The translations under genes and the position numbers were made by a program. A stretch of 64,000 bases of DNA from JACMLD01 sp044223995 (GTDB taxonomy: Bacteria > Bacteroidota > Bacteroidia > Chitinophagales > Chitinophagaceae), in contig JBGALE010000001.1 in the NCBI GenBank assembly GCA_044223995.1, positions 372,001 through 436,000 of the forward strand. Direction: 5' to 3'. Below are positions 60,450 to 64,000 of the stretch, piece by piece; within the stretch, counting starts at the first letter, position 1, and the number at the start of each line of letters is the position of its first letter. The notes beneath the pieces were generated by a model, which did not search any database, was not told the DNA's origin, and saw nothing but the letters and a program-made list of their open reading frames with translations.

Positions 60450-60857
60450 ATGAGACTCAACCCATATTTACATTTTACCGGCAGGGCTGAAGAAGCAATG
60501 AATTTTTATGTGAAAGCACTGGGGGGAAAAGTGCTGATGGTCCAGCGATATGGCGATAGCCCCATGCCAAGTGAAGAAAGTCAAAAAGATAAACTTATGC
60601 ATGGCCGAATGGAGTTTGATGGTAATGTGGTCATGCTTTCCGACGTGTTTCACGGCGAAGAGGTATCCTCCAATGGTAATGTGCAAATGAGCGTGGAAGT
60701 GGAAAGTATTGACAGGATTAATGACGTGTTTAAAAAAATGAGTGAAGGCGGAAAGGTAACGATGGAACTGCAGGATATGTTTTGGGGTGCAAGGTTTGGC
60801 ATGCTGGAAGATAAATTTGGTGTACGCTGGATGTTTAATCACCAGTTGCCAAAATAA
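60450..60857 (+). CDS. VOC-family (PhnB/glyoxalase-like) protein inside the nuo operon
   Basis: 135 residues. The vicinal-oxygen-chelate fold is visible: LNPYLHFTGRAEEAMNFYVKALGG, MHGRMEFDGNVVMLSDVF, VQMSVEVESIDRINDVFKKMSEGG and FWGARFGMLEDKFGVRWMFNH. The PhnB-like branch (3-demethylubiquinone-9 3-methyltransferase-like) has unclear activity; possible metal ligands include the early His (YLHF), the central His and a late Glu. It sits 11 bases after nuoE and before nuoF, so it must be transcribed with complex I genes. No relation to complex I is known. Confidence 0.85.
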   Translation: MRLNPYLHFTGRAEEAMNFYVKALGGKVLMVQRYGDSPMPSEESQKDKLMHGRMEFDGNVVMLSDVFHGEEVSSNGNVQMSVEVESIDRINDVFKKMSEGGKVTMELQDMFWGARFGMLEDKFGVRWMFNHQLPK

Positions 60858-60913
60858 TAAAGAAAGAAGCGGAGATTTTTTTGATTGTAACTTTTGATTT
60901 TTGAATTCATATC

Positions 60914-62269
60914 ATGGGAAGAAAAGTATTACTGGACAAAGCACATATAGAAGGGATACGGTACTATGATGTGTACCGTAAGAACGGTGGTTATGCATCG
61001 GTGGAGAAAGCATTAAAAACATCACCAGCCGATGTTGTGGAAGAGGTAAAGAAAAGTGGCCTCCGCGGTCGCGGTGGTGCTGGCTTCCCAACCGGAATGA
61101 AATGGAGTTTTATTGCAAAACCGGAAGGTGTTCCACGTCACCTGGTATGCAATGCCGATGAAAGTGAGCCGGGAACTTTTAAAGACAGGTACCTGATGGA
61201 ATTCATTCCGCATCTACTGGTGGAAGGCCTGATAGTGAGTTCCTATGCGCTGGGCAGCAATGTTACCTATATTTATATCCGTGGCGAATATGCATGGATA
61301 GTCGACATACTCGAGCAGGCCATTGCCGAAGCAAGGAACAATGGCTGGCTGGGAAAAAATATTTTAGGAACCGGGTTTGACTGCGAAATATATGTACAAC
61401 GCGGCGCAGGCGCTTATATATGTGGTGAAGAAACTGCATTGATCGAAAGCCTGGAAGGTAAGCGTGGCAATCCGAGGATAAAACCACCTTTCCCTGCAGT
61501 AAAAGGTTTGTGGGATCGTCCTACAGTGGTGAATAATGTAGAGACGCTGGCAGCAGTGGTGCCGATCATCAACCTGGGCGGTGAGGAATACGCAAAGATT
61601 GGTGTGGGTAAATCAACTGGTACCAAACTGATCAGCGCCTGCGGCAATATCAAAAAACCAGGTGTGTTTGAAATTGATATGACGATCTCTGTGGAAGAAT
61701 TTATTTTCAGCGACGAATATTGTGGTGGTATTGCCAATGGCAAAAAATTGAAAGCCTGTATACCAGGTGGGTCATCTGTACCAATTTTACCGGCCAACTT
61801 ATTGCTGAAAACCGCGAAAGGTGAACAACGCATGATGACCTATGAAAGTTTGAGCGACGGTGGGTTTGCCACAGGCTCTATGATGGGAAGCGGTGGATTT
61901 ATCGTGATGGATGAAGACCAATGTGTGGTAAGAAATACCTATACACTAGCCAGGTTTTATCGTCATGAAAGTTGCGGGCAGTGTTCACCCTGCCGTGAAG
62001 GAACAGGCTGGATGGAAAAAATATTGAAGAATATTGAATATGGAAAGGGTAAGATGAGTGATATCGATCTGTTGTGGGATATACAGCGGAAGATTGAAGG
62101 GAATACGATTTGTCCGTTGGGTGATGCGGCAGCATGGCCGGTAGCAGCAGCCATCAGGCATTTCCGTGATGAGTTTGAGTGGCATGTAAAGAACCCGGAT
62201 GAAGCACAAACCCGAAATTATGGGTTGGCGCATTATGCAGATGAGCGGCCTTTACCTGCAACGGCGTAG
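60914..62269 (+). CDS. nuoF: NADH-quinone oxidoreductase subunit F
   Basis: 451 residues. FMN and NADH sites: GLRGRGGAGFPTGMKWSF and CNADESEPGTFKDR; the N3 cluster ligands are in ESCGQCSPCREGT and CPLGDAAAW; AYICGEETALIESLEGKRGNPRIKPPFP is the family's loop. It oxidises NADH. The 3' end is followed by the flank of the GxxExxY cassette. Confidence 0.97.
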   Translation: MGRKVLLDKAHIEGIRYYDVYRKNGGYASVEKALKTSPADVVEEVKKSGLRGRGGAGFPTGMKWSFIAKPEGVPRHLVCNADESEPGTFKDRYLMEFIPHLLVEGLIVSSYALGSNVTYIYIRGEYAWIVDILEQAIAEARNNGWLGKNILGTGFDCEIYVQRGAGAYICGEETALIESLEGKRGNPRIKPPFPAVKGLWDRPTVVNNVETLAAVVPIINLGGEEYAKIGVGKSTGTKLISACGNIKKPGVFEIDMTISVEEFIFSDEYCGGIANGKKLKACIPGGSSVPILPANLLLKTAKGEQRMMTYESLSDGGFATGSMMGSGGFIVMDEDQCVVRNTYTLARFYRHESCGQCSPCREGTGWMEKILKNIEYGKGKMSDIDLLWDIQRKIEGNTICPLGDAAAWPVAAAIRHFRDEFEWHVKNPDEAQTRNYGLAHYADERPLPATA

Positions 62270-62301
62270 AATAATTAAAAATTCAAAAGTAAAAAAAGAA
62301 G

Positions 62302-62776
62302 TTTCTCGCAACGATAACAACGGGGCAAAGAACGCAAAGACATAGAATACCCTATGAGTGAAAACGAAATATCGAAGGTAGTACTTGATATTTGTTTCAA
62401 ATTGCATAAGCTGTATGGCCCAGGGCTTTTTGAAAGTGTGTATGAAGAGATATTTTGTTATGAACTATCAAAAACAGGGATATTTTTTAGAAGGCAACAA
62501 CCTGTTCCGTTGGTTCATGAAACAATAAAGCTGGAAGCGGGATTTAGAGCAGATGTGATCATTGAAAGTAAAGTAATTGTGGAATTTAAAAGTGTGGAAG
62601 CCTTATCTGATATTCATTTTAAACAGGTATTGACATATTTGAAATTAACAGAATTGAAATTGGGTATGTTAATAAACTTTAATGTTGTTTACCTGAAAGA
62701 TGGAATTCACAGGATCGTAAATAAATTATAAGACCGTTGCGACCGTAAATATATTTGTTGCGTTCGTGGCGGGAAA
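62302..62776. mobile_element. Putative GxxExxY cassette bounded by imperfect inverted repeats
   Basis: Left end TTTCTCGCAACGA (62302-62314) and the reverse complement of the right end (62764-62776), TTTCCCGCCACGA, agree at 11 of 13 bases. Inside the left end lies a GCAAAGAAC/GCAAAGACA near-repeat. The GxxExxY gene is the only gene between them. The segment separates nuoF from nuoG, genes normally adjacent. That it moves as a unit is inference; no target-site duplication was established. Confidence 0.45.
62354..62731 (+). CDS. GxxExxY protein
   Basis: 125 residues. The name motif is GLFESVY (G24, E27, Y30) after LHKLYGPG. FRADVIIESKVIVEFKSVE gives a PD-(D/E)xK-like set (D67, E77, K79), suggesting a nuclease-derived fold, and HFKQVLTYLKLTELKLGMLINF is the conserved C-terminal half. 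The family is widespread in Bacteroidota, patchily distributed and without known function. This copy interrupts the nuo operon between nuoF and nuoG and is more AT-rich than its neighbours. Confidence 0.92.
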   Translation: MSENEISKVVLDICFKLHKLYGPGLFESVYEEIFCYELSKTGIFFRRQQPVPLVHETIKLEAGFRADVIIESKVIVEFKSVEALSDIHFKQVLTYLKLTELKLGMLINFNVVYLKDGIHRIVNKL

Positions 62777-62810
62777 AAAATGGATCGAAAATAAAAGCAA
62801 AAAGCTAGCA

Positions 62811-62846
62811 TTGATTTTTTGACTTTTTAATCTTGATTTTTGAATT
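62811..62846 (+). repeat. TTGAYTTT-type spacer upstream of nuoG
   Basis: TTGATTTT, TTGACTTT, TTAATC, TTGATTTT, TGAATT follow each other just before nuoG. A similar TTTTGATTTTTGAATT stands before nuoF (60892-60907), so the leaders of these two genes resemble each other. Confidence 0.5.
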
Positions 62847-62852
62847 AATACA

Positions 62853-63944
62853 ATGGCTGACGAAAAGAAATTATTCAAGGTAACAATTGATAACATCACC
62901 ATCGAGGTAGAGCCGGGAACAAGTATCCTGAATGCTGCACGGAAGATTGGCGGTGAAGTAGCGCCACCTGCCATGTGCTATTACACCAAGCTACAGGGCA
63001 GCGGTGGTAAATGCCGTACCTGCCTGGTGGAAGTAGCTGCCGGTTCAACAGCCGATCCCAGGCCAATGCCCAAACTCGTGGCATCCTGCCGTACAAATGT
63101 CATGGACGGTATGGTGGTAAAAAATATTACCAGTGAAAAAGTATTGGACGCACGGGCCGGTGTGGTAGAGTTTTTACTGATCAATCATCCGCTTGATTGT
63201 CCCATTTGTGACCAGGCCGGTGAATGCCATCTGCAGGATTTGAGTTATGAGCATGGACATGAAGGCACGCGCTATGAATTTGCCCGCAGGACTTTTGAAA
63301 AACATGATCTGGGCCCGTATATACAATTGCACATGACAAGATGCATCATGTGTTTCCGTTGTGTGTTTACAGCAGATCAGCTCACGAAAAAAAGGGTACA
63401 TGGTGTTCTCGACAGGGGCGATCATGCCGAGATAGCAACTTATATAGAGAAATCGCTTGACAATGATTTTATTGGGAACGTGATTGATGTTTGCCCGGTA
63501 GGTGCGCTGACCGATAAAACATTCCGTTTCAAAAACCGCGTATGGTTTACCAAACCGGTGGATGCGCACCGTGATTGCCCCACCTGCAGCGGAAAAGTAC
63601 AGTTGTGGATGCGCGGCGACGAAGTATTCCGCGTGACGGCCAGAAAAGATGAATGGGGCGAAGTGAAGGACTGGATTTGCAATGAATGCCGCTTTGAAAA
63701 AAAGAAAACGGGCGACTGGGTGATTGAAGGGCCTACACATGTCAACCGTCATTCAGTGATTTCGCAGGGACATTATGAAGGACTTGTAAAGCCACATGAA
63801 ACATTAACGGCAGTATTGCATGGAAGGAGCCCGAAACTGCTGATGGACATTCACAGTGTGAGCGAAGTAAACAGGCCGGATGTAAAGCTGAGTGCGATTG
63901 AGGGTCCTGCACACAGCAACGATTTTAAAAAGAAAGAAGACTGA
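62853..63944 (+). CDS. nuoG: NADH-quinone oxidoreductase subunit G, short form
   Basis: 363 residues, much shorter than E. coli NuoG (about 900), lacking most of the molybdopterin-oxidoreductase-like region. Present are a 2Fe-2S domain (C42, C54, C57, C79), the His-Cys3 site HPLDCPICDQAGEC (H112, C116, C119, C125), a 4Fe-4S site (C164, C167, C170, C214) and a fourth site (C242, C245, C276, C279). The short form is usual for Bacteroidota, so it is not judged truncated. The C-terminus ends in a Lys-rich tail shortly before the window's end. nuoH onwards lies beyond the window. Confidence 0.9.
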   Translation: MADEKKLFKVTIDNITIEVEPGTSILNAARKIGGEVAPPAMCYYTKLQGSGGKCRTCLVEVAAGSTADPRPMPKLVASCRTNVMDGMVVKNITSEKVLDARAGVVEFLLINHPLDCPICDQAGECHLQDLSYEHGHEGTRYEFARRTFEKHDLGPYIQLHMTRCIMCFRCVFTADQLTKKRVHGVLDRGDHAEIATYIEKSLDNDFIGNVIDVCPVGALTDKTFRFKNRVWFTKPVDAHRDCPTCSGKVQLWMRGDEVFRVTARKDEWGEVKDWICNECRFEKKKTGDWVIEGPTHVNRHSVISQGHYEGLVKPHETLTAVLHGRSPKLLMDIHSVSEVNRPDVKLSAIEGPAHSNDFKKKED

Positions 63945-63980
63945 TTGATACACCGGCTGAGTAATGTGACTTTGTACAAG

Positions 63981-63996
63981 TTCCGACAAGTCGGAA
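63981..63996. repeat. Palindrome after nuoG
   Basis: TTCCGAC-AA-GTCGGAA, a perfect seven-base inverted repeat 36 bases after the nuoG stop, followed by TAAA. It could be an operon-internal hairpin or a dispersed repeat; the window ends directly after it. Confidence 0.45.
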
Positions 63997-64000
63997 TAAA

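Noticed and set aside
62853..63944. nuoG as a truncated pseudogene
   Set aside because: All cluster-binding cysteines are in place and the short form is normal in Bacteroidota.
1..64000. tRNA, rRNA, IS elements, prophage
   Set aside because: No cloverleaf-like or rRNA sequence, transposase, integrase or phage structural gene was recognised on reading; a tRNAscan or Infernal run would be decisive.

Overview
The window reads as an ordinary chromosomal stretch of a member of the Bacteroidota, most likely the Chitinophagaceae. The basis is: a short primary sigma factor with no long N-terminal region; many intergenic boxes of the form TAnnTTTG, the Bacteroidota -7 element; a lack of Shine-Dalgarno sequences; a TonB / PstS-like / TPR cluster; a DUF5916 outer-membrane protein; an RND pump with a lipoprotein adaptor; and a nuoABCDEFG operon with the short NuoG usual in this phylum. 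No rRNA, tRNA, IS transposase, prophage or CRISPR array was seen.

Layout. 1-2554 (+): the 3' part of anmK, then a secreted M28 peptidase. 2580-6572 (-): an uncharacterised three-gene envelope module with its own promoter (a four-helix coiled-coil membrane protein, a vWA-like lipoprotein, and an exported TPR protein fused to a Ppx/GppA-like actin-fold domain). 6766-9870 (-): a LytS/LytTR two-component pair with a DUF4288 protein and a LiaF-like membrane protein. 9991-11619 (-): adenine deaminase. 11805-19785 (+): two LolA/LolB-like secreted paralogues followed by two very large secreted BNR/sortilin-like beta-propeller paralogues. 19905-26497 (+): a methyltransferase and a tripartite RND efflux operon. 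26669-26746: a possible 25-residue membrane peptide. 26777-35554 (-): DUF5916 protein, TrmD, S4-domain protein, M20 dipeptidase, CDF transporter, OsmC protein, Tat-exported superoxide dismutase, LptF/G permease.

35593-44362 is mostly + strand housekeeping: rpoD, ffh, rpsP, rimM, DNA polymerase IV, 1-Cys peroxiredoxin and a secreted amidohydrolase. 44419-52647 is a mixed block with a lipoprotein, two pseudouridine synthases (one apparently missing a conserved motif), rlmN, thiolase, a DinB-fold protein, hisS and a low-molecular-weight phosphatase. 52937-56729 (+) is a tonB / small membrane protein / PstS-like / TPR cluster. 56875-63944 (+) is the complex I operon nuoA-G, interrupted by a VOC-family gene between nuoE and nuoF and by a GxxExxY gene between nuoF and nuoG.

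Most unusual signals: (1) the TPR/actin-fold + vWA lipoprotein + coiled-coil membrane module; (2) the GxxExxY gene flanked by imperfect inverted repeats inside the nuo operon, which looks like a small mobile cassette; (3) a bipartite 7-base-periodic intergenic array (NNNRRGT units followed by NNCCAAA units) present twice in opposite orientation; (4) -7 boxes placed so close to start codons that several genes should make leaderless mRNA; (5) a RluA-type synthase lacking its RTHQIRVH segment. All functional calls come from reading motifs by eye; no search was run.
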